A stretch of 64,000 bases of DNA from positions 5,096,447 to 5,160,446 of the forward strand of contig NZ_JYKO02000001.1 in assembly GCF_000949385.2 (NCBI RefSeq), written 5' to 3'. Of the stretch, positions 26,714 through 35,574 are shown piece by piece. The notes under the pieces were generated by a model that worked only from the letters and a program-made list of their open reading frames with translations, searched no databases and was not told the origin of the DNA. The DNA comes from Pseudomonas sp. LFM046. Lineage in GTDB: Bacteria; Pseudomonadota; Gammaproteobacteria; Pseudomonadales; Pseudomonadaceae. Numbering within the stretch: position 1 is the stretch's first letter; every line of letters begins with the position of its first letter. The translations under genes and the position numbers were made by a program.

Positions 26714-29098
26714 ATGACCAGTTCCACCGCATTCGACCTGCCCATCTCCGGGATGACCTGCGCCAGCTGCGCCGGGCGAGTCGAGCGCGCCTTGGCCAAG
26801 GTGCCGGGCGTGCATTCCGCCAACGTGAACCTCGCGACCGAACGGGCCCGCGTGGAGGCGCCCGGCGACAGCCTGCCCGCCCTGGTGGCGGCCGTGGAAG
26901 CCGCCGGCTACCAGGTGCCGGCCCAACGCCTGGAACTGGCCATCGGCGGCATGACCTGCGCCAGCTGCGTCGGCCGCGTCGAACGGGCCCTGCGCAAGGT
27001 ACCGGGCGTGGCCGAGGTGACCGTGAACCTGGCCAGCGAGCGCGCCCACCTGCAGCTGTTCGGCCAGCCCGACAGCGCCCGCCTGATCCAGGCCATTGAA
27101 GCCGCCGGCTATACCGCCAGCCTGATGGACGAGGCCCAGCCGCCGGTGGACGACGCCGAGGCCCGTCTGCGTCGCGAACGCTGGGCGGTGCTGCTGGCCC
27201 TCGCCCTGGCCGTGCCGCTGGTGGTCCCCATGGTGCTGGAATGGTTCGGCCTGCACTGGATGCTGCCGGCCTGGGCGCAGTTCGCCCTGGCCACACCGGT
27301 GCAATTCATCCTCGGTGCGCGTTTCTACCGCGCCGCCTGGAAGGCGGTGAAAGCGGGCGCCGGCAACATGGACCTGCTGGTGGCCATCGGCACCAGCGCC
27401 GGCTACGGCCTCAGCCTCTACCAGTGGTGGGCGGCCCATCCCGGCCATGTCCCTCATCTCTACTTCGAGGCCTCGGCCGTGGTGATCGCCTTGGTGTTGC
27501 TGGGCAAGTACCTGGAAAGCCGCGCCAAGCGCCAGACCAGCGCCGCCATCCGTGCCCTGGAAGCCCTGCGCCCGGAACGCGCCACCCGCCTGCGCGACGG
27601 CCGCGAGGAAGACGTCGCCATCGCCGCGCTGCAACTGGGGGACCTGCTGGTAGTGAAACCCGGCGAGCGCTTCCCTGCCGACGGCGAGGTGAACGAGGGC
27701 CAGAGTCATGCCGACGAAGCCCTGATCAGCGGCGAAAGCCTGCCGGTGCCCAAGCAACCCGGCGACCGCGTCACCGCCGGCGCCATCAACGGCGAGGGCC
27801 GCCTGGTGGTACGCACCACCGCGCTGGGCGGCGAGACTGTGCTGGCACGCATCATCCGCCTGGTGGAAGACGCCCAGGCCGCCAAGGCGCCCATCCAGAA
27901 GCTGGTGGACCGGGTCAGCCAGGTGTTCGTCCCCGCCGTGCTGCTGATTGCCTTCGTCACCCTGGCCGGCTGGCTGCTGGCCGGCGCGGGTATCGAAACC
28001 GCGCTGATCAACGCCGTCGCCGTGCTGGTGATCGCCTGCCCGTGCGCCCTGGGCCTCGCCACCCCCACCGCGATCATGGCCGGCACCGGCGTGGCGGCGC
28101 GCCACGGCATCCTGATCAAGGACGCCGAAGCCCTGGAAGTGGCCCACGCCGTACAAGCAGTGGCCTTCGACAAGACCGGTACCCTGACCTCCGGCAGCCC
28201 GCGCATCGCCCATCTGGCCGCGAGCAATGGCGACGAGGCCGAACTGCTGCAACTGGCCGGCGCACTGCAACGCGGCAGCGAACACCCCCTGGCCAAAGCG
28301 GTGCTGGACGCCTGCGCCGAGCGCCACCTGGAAGCCCCCGCCGTGAACGCCAGCCAGGCCTTGGCCGGGCGTGGCATCCAGGGTCGAGTGGACGGACGCC
28401 TGCTGGCTCTGGGCAACCGCCGCCTGCTGGATGAACAACAGCTGCCAGCCGGAGAACTGGCCACACGCGCCGGTGAATGGGAAGCCGAAGGCCGCACCCT
28501 GTCCTGGCTGTTGGAACTGGAACCGGAGCGGCGCGTGCTCGGCCTCTTCGCCTTCGGCGACACCCTCAAGCCCGGCGCTGCGCAAGCCGTGGAAGCCCTG
28601 CGTGAGCGCGCCATCCACAGCCACCTGATCACCGGCGACAACCGGGGCAGCGCGAAGGCGGTGGCCGGCGCCCTGGGCATCGAATCCGTCCATGCCGAAG
28701 TGCTGCCGGCGGACAAGGCCGCCACCGTGGCCGCGCTCAAGGCGAATGGCGCGGTGGTGGCCATGGTGGGCGACGGCATCAACGACGCCCCGGCCCTCGC
28801 CGCCGCTGACGTCGGCATCGCCATGGGCGGCGGCACGGACGTGGCCATGCACGCGGCCGGCATCACCCTGATGCGCGGCGACCCGCGTCTGGTGCCGGCG
28901 GCCCTGGATATCTCCGGACGCACCTATGCAAAGATCCGCCAGAACCTGTTCTGGGCCTTCATCTACAACCTGGTGGGCATCCCGCTTGCCGCTGCCGGCC
29001 TGCTCAGCCCGGTCGTGGCGGGCGCGGCCATGGCCCTGTCCAGCGTCAGCGTGGTGAGCAATGCGCTGCTGCTGAAAACCTGGAAGCCGAACGACTGA
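26714..29098 (+). CDS. copA: Cu(I)-exporting P1B-type ATPase CopA
   Basis: This 794-residue pump has two N-terminal HMA domains, each with GMTCASC (residues 13-19 and 79-85). A membrane region follows, then the actuator loop with ISGES, the transmembrane metal motif CPC in [14 protein letters not shown] (about residue 442), the phosphorylation motif DKTGTLT (about 486), and the nucleotide/hinge region with [10 protein letters not shown]. It pumps Cu(I) from cytoplasm to periplasm. An AGGAGG ribosome site precedes ATG 26714. It is followed by cueR on the same strand, and its promoter carries a CueR box. Confidence 0.94.
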   Translation: MTSSTAFDLPISGMTCASCAGRVERALAKVPGVHSANVNLATERARVEAPGDSLPALVAAVEAAGYQVPAQRLELAIGGMTCASCVGRVERALRKVPGVAEVTVNLASERAHLQLFGQPDSARLIQAIEAAGYTASLMDEAQPPVDDAEARLRRERWAVLLALALAVPLVVPMVLEWFGLHWMLPAWAQFALATPVQFILGARFYRAAWKAVKAGAGNMDLLVAIGTSAGYGLSLYQWWAAHPGHVPHLYFEASAVVIALVLLGKYLESRAKRQTSAAIRALEALRPERATRLRDGREEDVAIAALQLGDLLVVKPGERFPADGEVNEGQSHADEALISGESLPVPKQPGDRVTAGAINGEGRLVVRTTALGGETVLARIIRLVEDAQAAKAPIQKLVDRVSQVFVPAVLLIAFVTLAGWLLAGAGIETALINAVAVLVIACPCALGLATPTAIMAGTGVAARHGILIKDAEALEVAHAVQAVAFDKTGTLTSGSPRIAHLAASNGDEAELLQLAGALQRGSEHPLAKAVLDACAERHLEAPAVNASQALAGRGIQGRVDGRLLALGNRRLLDEQQLPAGELATRAGEWEAEGRTLSWLLELEPERRVLGLFAFGDTLKPGAAQAVEALRERAIHSHLITGDNRGSAKAVAGALGIESVHAEVLPADKAATVAALKANGAVVAMVGDGINDAPALAAADVGIAMGGGTDVAMHAAGITLMRGDPRLVPAALDISGRTYAKIRQNLFWAFIYNLVGIPLAAAGLLSPVVAGAAMALSSVSVVSNALLLKTWKPND

Positions 29099-29112
29099 CG
29101 CGCACCTGTAGG

Positions 29113-29128
29113 GGCGAATTCATTCGCC
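29113..29128. repeat. GGCGAATTCATTCGCC palindrome between copA and cueR
   Basis: A 16-bp palindrome lies 14 bases after the copA stop and is one of the dispersed family. It may partly separate copA and cueR transcription. Confidence 0.55.
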
Positions 29129-29169
29129 AAGCGCGCCGATGGGGCGCCCAACGATTAGAGGAAATGCGT

Positions 29170-29571
29170 ATGAACATCGGCCAAGCCGCCAAGAAAAGCG
29201 GGCTGACCGCCAAGATGATCCGCTACTACGAAGGCATCGGCCTGCTGCCGGAAGCGGGACGCACCGACAGCGGCTATCGCCAGTACAACGGCCAGGACCT
29301 GCACACCCTGGCCTTCATCAAGCGCTCGCGGGACCTGGGCTTCTCACTGGAAGAAGTGGGCCGGCTCCTGGAACTCTGGCAGGACCGCCAGCGCGCCAGC
29401 GCCGACGTGAAGGCCCTGGCCCGCGACCACATCGAGGCGCTGAACCGCAAGATCGCCGAACTGGCCGGGTTGCGGGACACCCTGCAGGAACTGGTGGACC
29501 ACTGCCACGGCGATCAGCGCCCCGACTGCCCGATCCTCAAGGACTTGGAGTCGGGCGGCGGCTGCCACTGA
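29170..29571 (+). CDS. cueR: MerR-family copper regulator CueR
   Basis: This 133-residue regulator has an N-terminal winged helix (MNIGQAAKKSGLTAKMIRYYEGIGLLP), a long dimerisation helix, and the metal loop C-HGDQRPDC-P (residues near 112-120) typical of Cu(I)/Ag(I) sensors, with a trailing GGGCH. ATG at 29170 is preferred to ATG 29164, because AGAGGA at 29157-29162 leaves seven bases to it. It should activate the two ACCTT-N11-AAGG promoters nearby. Its 3' end overlaps the convergent exporter gene by 35 bp. Confidence 0.9.
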   Translation: MNIGQAAKKSGLTAKMIRYYEGIGLLPEAGRTDSGYRQYNGQDLHTLAFIKRSRDLGFSLEEVGRLLELWQDRQRASADVKALARDHIEALNRKIAELAGLRDTLQELVDHCHGDQRPDCPILKDLESGGGCH

Positions 29572-30439
29572 AGACGCGGCCCAGCACATCCTTTGGCAGG
29601 ACGGTGACCGCCAGGCCTATGAACACCAGCACGCAGGCCAGCCAGCCCGACGTGCTGAGTTGCTCACCCAGCAGCAGCCAGCCGGCCAGCAACCCCGATA
29701 CCGGAACGGCCAGCGCGAAGGGCGTCACAAGGCTGGCCGGGTAGCGATGCAGCAGGAAGCTCCACAAGCCGTAGCCGACAGTGGTGGCGAGGAAGGCGAC
29801 GTTAAGCAGCGCGCCGAGCCCGGCCCAGCTGGGATGGGTCAGCGCTGCGACGATGGCCTCCGGCCCCTCCAGGAAGTAGGACAGCGCCAGCAGGGGCAGC
29901 GGCGGGATCAGGCTGACCCAACAGATCAGCCGCAACATGTCCGTCGCACCACTGCGCTTGGTGGCGATATTGGCGAACGCCCAGGCCAGCGCCGCGACGA
30001 TCACCAGCATGAACGCCAGCAGGCTGTCCCCCAGCGGCCGGTTTAGCCCGATCAGCACCAGGCCCGACGCCGCCAGCACCAGCCCCACCAGGCTCCGGCG
30101 GGCGGGGCGCTCACCGAGGAACAGGGCAGCCAGCAGGATGGTGAAGAACACCTGGCTCTGCAGCACCAGTGACGACAGCCCCGCCGGCATCCCCAGGTGC
30201 ATGCCCACGAACAGGATGCCGAACTTGATCACCCCGAGCAGCATGCCGATCTGCACGATGCGCCAGAACGGCGCCGGCATCGGCCCACGCAAGAACAGCA
30301 GCGGCATCGCCGCAAGGGCGAAGCGCAGGGCGCAGAACAGCAGGGGCGGGAAATGCTCCAGGCCGACTTTGATAAACACGAAATTGACGCCCCAGATCAG
30401 GGTGACCAGCAGGGCCAGGAGAATGTGCGGGAATGGCAT
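29537..30439 (-). CDS. EamA-family (DMT) metabolite exporter
   Basis: This 300-residue inner-membrane protein has ten predicted helices in two EamA repeats. ILLALLVTLIWGVNFVFIKVGL begins repeat 1 and LALSYFL...VGYGLWSFLLHRYPASLVTPFALAVPV marks repeat 2. It resembles the YdeD/EamA-type amino-acid (cysteine/O-acetylserine) exporters, although no substrate can be read from sequence. It ends inside the 3' end of cueR on the other strand. Confidence 0.83.
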   Translation of the reverse strand: MPFPHILLALLVTLIWGVNFVFIKVGLEHFPPLLFCALRFALAAMPLLFLRGPMPAPFWRIVQIGMLLGVIKFGILFVGMHLGMPAGLSSLVLQSQVFFTILLAALFLGERPARRSLVGLVLAASGLVLIGLNRPLGDSLLAFMLVIVAALAWAFANIATKRSGATDMLRLICWVSLIPPLPLLALSYFLEGPEAIVAALTHPSWAGLGALLNVAFLATTVGYGLWSFLLHRYPASLVTPFALAVPVSGLLAGWLLLGEQLSTSGWLACVLVFIGLAVTVLPKDVLGRVFSGSRRPTPSP

Positions 30440-30786
30440 GGAATGGGCTCCGAACGTTGGACAACACGCTAGCAGCCGGGGTCGGAAATGTATGGATACA
30501 GATGGATGGGAAAACTGTTGGGGCTGTATTGAGCGCCGATGCCTGAGGGGGCGGATTCATTCGCCACGCAGGTCGTAGGGTGGATGTCGCTTTTCACATC
30601 CACCAATGGCGCCCAGGCGAACCGCGAAAGGTGGACCGGTGAAGCGTGGTCCACCCTACGGGGAGCCCGTAGCAGGCGGTTGGACTTTCCCGGATTGCAT
30701 CCGGGTTACGGACTGGAGAGGGGTGACTCGCACCGTCCCTTGTAGGAGCGATTTCAATCGCGAAAGGGCGGCAACGCCGCCCCAAC
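30440..30786. repeat. Repeat-filled gap before the desaturase segment
   Basis: No gene is seen here. The gap contains a GTAGGGTGGATGTCG...GGTCCACCCTAC REP pair at 30575-30660, similar to that at 8272-8355, and a TGTAGGAGCGATTTCAATCGC element near 30740 followed by GGGCGGC-AAC-GCCGCCC. It forms a boundary between the exporter and the duplicated ferritin tail. Confidence 0.6.
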
Positions 30787-30854
30787 AAAAAGGGCCGCAA
30801 TCGCGGCCCTTTCCGGTTCAGCTTGATCAGGCTCAAGCCTGCGACTGCAAATAG
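30787..30854. repeat. 68-bp direct repeat, left copy (ferritin 3' end plus terminator)
   Basis: The copy is identical over 68 bp to 31879-31946. It includes the last six sense codons (NYLQSQA end) and stop of the ferritin gene and its terminator hairpin AAAGGGCCGC...GCGGCCCTTT, but no upstream ferritin sequence. It can end the desaturase transcript, which runs toward it on the minus strand. Confidence 0.9.
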
Positions 30855-30913
30855 ATCTTAGGCCCAAGGGCCTGAGCCCCCACTTTCGGCCCCCACAGAA
30901 TTTTCACTGCTCA

Positions 30914-31780
30914 CTACGAGCCCTGTGAAAGATGTCCATCGCTAACGCGAAGCGTCTCCGAGCTTGCCGGTTTTTCATCCAGCCACGAAAGGAAGGATTG
31001 CCTGAATGGTGTCTGCGGCGAGCGATCGTTGTCGATGCCGGTTTCCACCCATTCATTGCCCTCGGGCGCCCGGAGCGTTCCGAATATGTAATCCAGGAAG
31101 GGAAAGAATGCTGCGTAATTGCAGTTGTGATAACTGCAGTCCCGACCATGATGCAATCTGTGTAATTGAGGGCCAGAAAGGACGAAAGTCATCACGCCCA
31201 GCGAAACGCGAAGATTGGCATGGTTGAAATACCCCCAGCAGCTGAAAAGTATCAGTGAGCCCAGATAAGGGAGCATGCCACCTCCACATACCGCTATGGT
31301 TGGAATATGGGTAAACATGAAGCCAAGCAGGGCGCCCCCAACACTCTGCCGCAGGGAAGTCGTTGAATTCATGTGGGCATCGCTGTGGTGAATACGATGA
31401 AACTTCCACAGCACGGAAAATTTATGTTCCAGACGATGGGTCCAGTACTGGAAGAAGTCCCAGACCAGTGCATAAATGACCGTGGCAACTACAGCCCCCA
31501 GCAGCCCTTCGCTCCGCCAACCGGGAAAGACCTGATCTATAAGAGCCACACTCGGAAGCAGTTGGCTGTACCAGGTAATGAAGGGGGCACTGATCACCAT
31601 GCCGATCAGCAAGTAAGTAAAAACACAGAGATTATGCCATCTACCTTTTAACCCGACATCAACCGTCGATGGCCTGCACGACTCGATCAACCAACAGACG
31701 CCACTGATGGATGCCACAATAGCAAGTGTCTTTAAATTACTTTCAAGTATTACCTTTGCCCACTGAATGAACTCTTCCAT
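30914..31780 (-). CDS. Sterol desaturase/fatty-acid hydroxylase family membrane protein
   Basis: This 288-residue integral membrane di-iron enzyme has all three histidine boxes: HRLEH (about residue 115), HRIHH (about 128) and HRLHH (about 206), plus further His in GRDCSYHNCNY. It probably hydroxylates or desaturates a lipid. Base composition is clearly lower in G+C than its neighbours, especially the 5' part and upstream region, suggesting recent acquisition. It lies alone between 68-bp direct repeats. ATG at 31780 is preceded by GAGG. The substrate is unknown. Confidence 0.85.
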   Translation of the reverse strand: MEEFIQWAKVILESNLKTLAIVASISGVCWLIESCRPSTVDVGLKGRWHNLCVFTYLLIGMVISAPFITWYSQLLPSVALIDQVFPGWRSEGLLGAVVATVIYALVWDFFQYWTHRLEHKFSVLWKFHRIHHSDAHMNSTTSLRQSVGGALLGFMFTHIPTIAVCGGGMLPYLGSLILFSCWGYFNHANLRVSLGVMTFVLSGPQLHRLHHGRDCSYHNCNYAAFFPFLDYIFGTLRAPEGNEWVETGIDNDRSPQTPFRQSFLSWLDEKPASSETLRVSDGHLSQGS

Positions 31781-31877
31781 TGCAACCTCATTCTTGAAGC
31801 GGCAATACTACTGCGCCCATTCACGGGAAACAATGTGTTACAGATTAGTATTTGAACTGACCTTTCCATCCAATAAC

Positions 31878-31904
31878 AAAAAAGGGCCGCAATCGCGGCC
31901 CTTT
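31878..31904 (-). terminator. Intrinsic terminator of the ferritin gene
   Basis: On the minus strand AAAGGGCCGC, loop GATT, and GCGGCCCTTT are followed by TTTGTTATT. It lies 20 bases after the ferritin stop and is copied in the left direct repeat. Confidence 0.88.
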
Positions 31905-31946
31905 CCGGTTCAGCTTGATCAGGCTCAAGCCTGCGACTGCAAATAG
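31879..31946. repeat. 68-bp direct repeat, right copy (native ferritin 3' end)
   Basis: This copy is continuous with the complete ferritin gene. The start-to-start distance to the left copy is 1,092 bp, so 1,024 bp of unique DNA, with the desaturase gene, lies between them. Confidence 0.9.
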
Positions 31947-32389
31947 TTCTGCAAGCCGATGCGGTCGATCAGGCCCAGCTGCTGCTCCAGCCAGTAGGCA
32001 TGGTCTTCCTCGGTGTCCTTGAGCTGGACGGCGAGGATGTCGCGGCTGATGTAGTCCTTGTGCTTCTCGCACAGGGTGATGCCCTTGCTCAGCGCGGCGC
32101 GCACTTCGTATTCCAGCTTGAGGTCGGCGCGCAGCATATCCGGCACGGTGTGGCCGGGGTGGATGGTCTTCGGACGCATGTCCGGAGTGGCTTCCAGGAA
32201 CAGGATGCGTTGCAGCAGGGCATCGGCGTGCTGGGTTTCCTCTTCCATCTCGTGGTTGATGCGCTCGAACAGCTTGTTGAAGCCCCAGTCCTGGTACATC
32301 CGCGAGTGCAGGAAGTACTGGTCCCGGGCAGCCAGTTCGCCGCGCAACAGGTCCTTGAGGTAGTCCACCACTTCGGCTTGGCCTTGCAT
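31925..32389 (-). CDS. Bacterioferritin/ferritin (BfrA/FtnA type)
   Basis: This 154-residue four-helix-bundle ferritin carries ferroxidase ligands in [19 protein letters not shown] (helix A), [15 protein letters not shown] (Glu51/His54 region) and [11 protein letters not shown] (helix D). Met52 occupies the haem-ligand position of bacterioferritins. ATG at 32389 has AGGAGA upstream; the ATG at 32413 lacks one. The nearest P. aeruginosa relative by sequence style is the PA4235 (FtnA/BfrA) type rather than BfrB. It stores iron in the cytoplasm. Confidence 0.88.
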   Translation of the reverse strand: MQGQAEVVDYLKDLLRGELAARDQYFLHSRMYQDWGFNKLFERINHEMEEETQHADALLQRILFLEATPDMRPKTIHPGHTVPDMLRADLKLEYEVRAALSKGITLCEKHKDYISRDILAVQLKDTEEDHAYWLEQQLGLIDRIGLQNYLQSQA

Positions 32390-32455
32390 CGCCACATCTC
32401 CTGAAAAAACCAATGAGCAAGGATCGTGTGCCGACCCGGTCTGGTCAAGTCGGAC

Positions 32456-33349
32456 TCAATCGCGCAGCCACGGTGGCGTCGGCTCTTCCCGCACAGTTGG
32501 CGCGTCCTGTTCGGCCAGCGCCGCCTGACGCCGGGCTTCGTCGGCCAGGGCGGCCTTGATTTCGCGCATCACGGCGTCGAGGTCGGCGGCGTCCTCGGGT
32601 TCGGCGAACTGGCCGGTAAGCGGGGATTCCGGGGTCAGCTTGCCCTCTTCGAAGAGCGCCCACATTTCCTTGGCGTAGCGGGTGTACTTCAACTCGGGGG
32701 CGAACTGACCGAAATAAGCGGCCATGTTGCCGACATCGCGCTCCAGCATGCGGAACGCATGATTATTGCCGGCGGCGTCCACCGCCTGGGGCAAATCGAT
32801 GATCACCGGGCCGTAGGGGTCGAGCAGCACGTTGAACTCGGACAGGTCGCCATGGACCAGGCCGGCGCAGAGCATCTTCACGATCTCGCCGATCATGAAG
32901 GTGTGGAATTCACGGGCGTCCTCAGGCGTCAGGTCGACATCGTTCAGGCGAGGCGCGGCATCCCCCTCACCGTCGCTGACCAGCTCCATCAACAGCACAC
33001 CGTCGAGGAAGTCGTAGGGCTTGGGTACCCGCACCCCGGCGCCGGCCAGACGGAACAGCGCGGCCACCTCGGCGTTCTGCCAGGCGTCTTCACGCTCGCG
33101 ACGACCGTACTTCGAGCCCTTGGCCATGGCGCGGGCGTCCCGGCTGTTGCGGACCTTGCGACCTTCCTGGTACTCGGCGGCCTGGCGGAAACCCCGCTTG
33201 TTGGCCTCCTTGTAGACCTTGGCGCAACGCAGCTCGCTGCCGCAGCGCACCACGTAGACGGAGGCTTCCTTGCCGCTCATCAGCGGGCGCAGGACTTCAT
33301 CGATCAGGCCATCTTCCAGCAGTGGCTCAAGGCGTTTCGGGGTCTTCAT
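32456..33349 (-). CDS. RIO1-family serine/threonine protein kinase
   Basis: This 297-residue atypical kinase has the P-loop-like SGKEASVYVVRCG (about residues 25-37), the catalytic HGDLSEFNVLLD (about 166) and the metal-binding IIDLPQAVD (about 183) of RIO kinases. Bacterial RIO1 proteins are widespread but poorly characterised; ribosome or stress roles are suggested by homology to archaeal and eukaryal RIO. The C-terminal tail is acidic, with Ala/Glu-rich helices. It is 66 bp upstream of ferritin on the same strand. Confidence 0.85.
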   Translation of the reverse strand: MKTPKRLEPLLEDGLIDEVLRPLMSGKEASVYVVRCGSELRCAKVYKEANKRGFRQAAEYQEGRKVRNSRDARAMAKGSKYGRREREDAWQNAEVAALFRLAGAGVRVPKPYDFLDGVLLMELVSDGEGDAAPRLNDVDLTPEDAREFHTFMIGEIVKMLCAGLVHGDLSEFNVLLDPYGPVIIDLPQAVDAAGNNHAFRMLERDVGNMAAYFGQFAPELKYTRYAKEMWALFEEGKLTPESPLTGQFAEPEDAADLDAVMREIKAALADEARRQAALAEQDAPTVREEPTPPWLRD

Positions 33350-33421
33350 GGAGGTGCAGCGGGCGATCCTGGGAGATGGAGAACACTGGGGCGACGTTAT
33401 ACGGCATGCCTTCGCTCGCCG

Positions 33422-34315
33422 CTATCCATGACGCGACAGACCGTAGCGCAGGGCCTCGATGGCATAGCGCACTTTGGCCGGCTGAGCGTCGCGGCGCGGG
33501 GTGACGATGTAGAGCCCCACCGGCGCCAGCTGCCATTCCGGCAGGAGCGCCAGCAACCGCCCGCTCGCGAGCTCCTCACGAATTTCCGCCTTCGGTTGCA
33601 AGGACAGCCCCATGCCCGCGAGAGTGAAGCTGCGCACCGCCAGGATGTTGTTGCAGCCCACCCGGCACTCCAGGCGCAGGCGCTGTTGCTCGCCGCCGGG
33701 CCCGGTGAAGGTCAGCTGGTGCTGCTGGCGTTCGCCGTTGAGGCTGATCCAGTCCAGCTCCAGCAATTGCTCGGGGCGGCGGATCGGCCCGCTGCGCGCG
33801 AGGTAAGCCGGTGAGCAGCAGAGCACCGCCGGCCAGTCGGCGAGATGGCGCGCCACCAGACTGGAGTCTTCCTGGCGACCGACGCGGATGGCCACGTCGA
33901 TGCGCTGCTCCACCAGGTCGATCTGCTCGTCATGGAAGAACAGTTGCAAGCTCAGCCCCGGATGCGCCTCCAGCAAAGGCGCCAGGGCTTCCGTGAGCAT
34001 GCCGTTGGAGAAGCCCACGGGCGCCGCGATGCGCAGTTCGCCCACCGGCGCATCCCGCAGCTCCGCCAGGCGCTGCTCGGCCTGCTGGGCCAGTTCCAGC
34101 ACCTGGGCGCAGCTCTTGTAGAACACCGCGCCGGCCTCGGTGAGCGTCAGCTTGCGGGTCGTGCGGTGCAGCAGGCTGACCTGGGTTTCCTGCTCCAGCT
34201 TGCGGATCTGCTGGCTGACCGCCGAGGCCGTCATGCCCAGCACTTCGGCGGCGGCCACCATGCTGCCCCGCTCCACCACCGTGGCGAACACCGCCATGCG
34301 TTTCAGCTGCTCCAT
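33422..34315 (-). CDS. LysR-family transcriptional regulator
   Basis: This 297-residue LTTR of the CrgA/AaeR-like type begins MEQLKRMAVFATVVERGSMVAAAEVLGM and has the effector domain with IDVAIRVGRQEDSSLVARHL. It is divergent from an NAD(P)-binding SDR gene across a 102-bp gap and most likely controls it. Ligand is unknown. Confidence 0.82.
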   Translation of the reverse strand: MEQLKRMAVFATVVERGSMVAAAEVLGMTASAVSQQIRKLEQETQVSLLHRTTRKLTLTEAGAVFYKSCAQVLELAQQAEQRLAELRDAPVGELRIAAPVGFSNGMLTEALAPLLEAHPGLSLQLFFHDEQIDLVEQRIDVAIRVGRQEDSSLVARHLADWPAVLCCSPAYLARSGPIRRPEQLLELDWISLNGERQQHQLTFTGPGGEQQRLRLECRVGCNNILAVRSFTLAGMGLSLQPKAEIREELASGRLLALLPEWQLAPVGLYIVTPRRDAQPAKVRYAIEALRYGLSRHG

Positions 34316-34417
34316 TCGTAAGCCCTGCTTAATTGTGAAAGCACCCTACGGCACTTTTTCCAATGATTATTCAGCAGCGATTATGCGTCACCTCGCAACC
34401 CACCTTGGAGATGCCCC

Positions 34418-35059
34418 ATGAAAATCGCCCTGATCGGCGCTACCGGCTTCGTCGGTTCCGCTGTACTCACCGAAGCCCTGCAACGCGGCAACCAGGTCAC
34501 CGCCATCGTCCGCCACCCGGAAAAACTGTCCCCACACGCCAACCTCACCGCGCGGAAGGGCGACGCCTACGACGCCACCGATATCGCCCATGCCGTGGCC
34601 GGTCATGACGCCGTGGTCCACGCCTTCAACCCCGGCTGGGGCGAGGCGAAGATTCGCGAACTGTTCATCGAAGGCACGAAAGCCATCTACGCGGGCGTCA
34701 GACAGGCTGGCCTCAAGCGCCTGCTGGTCGTCGGCGGCGCCGGCAGCCTCTACGTGGCCCCGAACCTGCAGCTGATCGACACCCCACACTTCCCCGCCGA
34801 GTACAAGGACGGCGCCGAAGGCGCGCGCCAGGCCCTCAACCTGATCCGCGAGGAAAGCAGCCTGGACTGGACCTTCCTCTCCCCGCCCGCCCTGCTCGAA
34901 CCCGGCAAGCGCACCGGCCGCTTCCGTGTTGGCGGCGACCAGTTGCTGATGAGCGGCGAACAGCCGGCGCGCATCTCGGTGGCGGACCTCGCCGTCGCCC
35001 TCCTCGATGAGCTGGAACAACCCCAGCACATCCACCAGCGTTTCACCGTCGGCTACTGA
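34418..35059 (+). CDS. NAD(P)-binding atypical SDR (NAD-dependent epimerase/NmrA-like)
   Basis: This 213-residue Rossmann protein begins MKIALIGATGFVGSAVLTEAL with a GxxGxxG nucleotide motif. It continues with ALQRGNQVTAIVRHPEKL and a C-terminal half ending QRFTVGY. It resembles the YwnB/BVR-B-like reductases that are often next to LysR genes and respond to redox stress. GGAG lies six bases before the ATG. DUF2218 follows after 10 bp, so the two are co-transcribed. Confidence 0.8.
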   Translation: MKIALIGATGFVGSAVLTEALQRGNQVTAIVRHPEKLSPHANLTARKGDAYDATDIAHAVAGHDAVVHAFNPGWGEAKIRELFIEGTKAIYAGVRQAGLKRLLVVGGAGSLYVAPNLQLIDTPHFPAEYKDGAEGARQALNLIREESSLDWTFLSPPALLEPGKRTGRFRVGGDQLLMSGEQPARISVADLAVALLDELEQPQHIHQRFTVGY

Positions 35060-35069
35060 GGCCTCCACC

Positions 35070-35351
35070 ATGCCCCTGACCGCATCCGCCCACGTCGTCA
35101 CCGCCACCCCGGCGCGCTACATCACCCGCCTGTGCAAACACTTTGCCCATCGGGTTCCGGTGAGCCATGACGAGGTGCAGGGCCGCATCGAATTCGACCT
35201 CGGCCTGGGCCTGCTCCGCGCCGAAGGCGACGGCCTGACCCTGGCCGTGGAAAGCCAGTCACCGGAAGGCCTGGAGCGCCTGAAGGAGATCGTCGGCAGC
35301 CACTTCGTGCGCGTCGCCTGGCAGGAGGAGCTGCACCTTCAGTGGCATTGA
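35070..35351 (+). CDS. DUF2218-family protein
   Basis: This is a 93-residue cytoplasmic protein: SAHVVTATPARYITRLCKHFAHRV then the core LAVESQSPEGLERLKEIVGSHFVRVAWQEEL. DUF2218 members are usually linked to siderophore or redox regulation genes, but no function is proven. ATG at 35070 is 10 bp after the SDR stop, so translation is probably coupled; the longer upstream frame overlapping the SDR gene is rejected. Confidence 0.8.
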   Translation: MPLTASAHVVTATPARYITRLCKHFAHRVPVSHDEVQGRIEFDLGLGLLRAEGDGLTLAVESQSPEGLERLKEIVGSHFVRVAWQEELHLQWH

Positions 35352-35378
35352 CCGCCCACCCTGCCCTGGGTGGGGACC

Positions 35379-35431
35379 GGCCCCACTCTTGAGGCCTGGG
35401 CCCCACTCCTGGCGGGGCCCACCCCCACTCC
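35379..35431. promoter_or_regulatory. Three phased CCCCACTC repeats, candidate upstream activator sites
   Basis: CCCCACTC occurs at 35381, 35401 and 35423, all on the same strand and spaced 20 and 22 bp, about two DNA turns apart. The array lies 37-87 bp upstream of the sigma-54 promoter. Spacing and position are as expected for an enhancer-binding protein; which one is not known. Confidence 0.55.
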
Positions 35432-35467
35432 ACGCTGAAACCACCGAAACAGAGCCATTCCCTCCCG

Positions 35468-35483
35468 TGGCACGCCCATTGCT
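35468..35483 (+). promoter_or_regulatory. Sigma-54 (RpoN) promoter
   Basis: TGGCACGCCCATTGCT matches the consensus TGGCACG-N4-TTGCW at every defined position, with GG and GC exactly 10 bp apart (-24/-12). It points at the gene starting at 35575, leaving a leader of about 80 bases. Confidence 0.85.
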
Positions 35484-35574
35484 GAGAAGCAACTGCGACT
35501 GCGAAATACCCGGTTGCTGGCCAGGACGGCTGCATGCGTCCAAACGCGTTCGTGCAAGAGGGAGGCGCTTTCCA

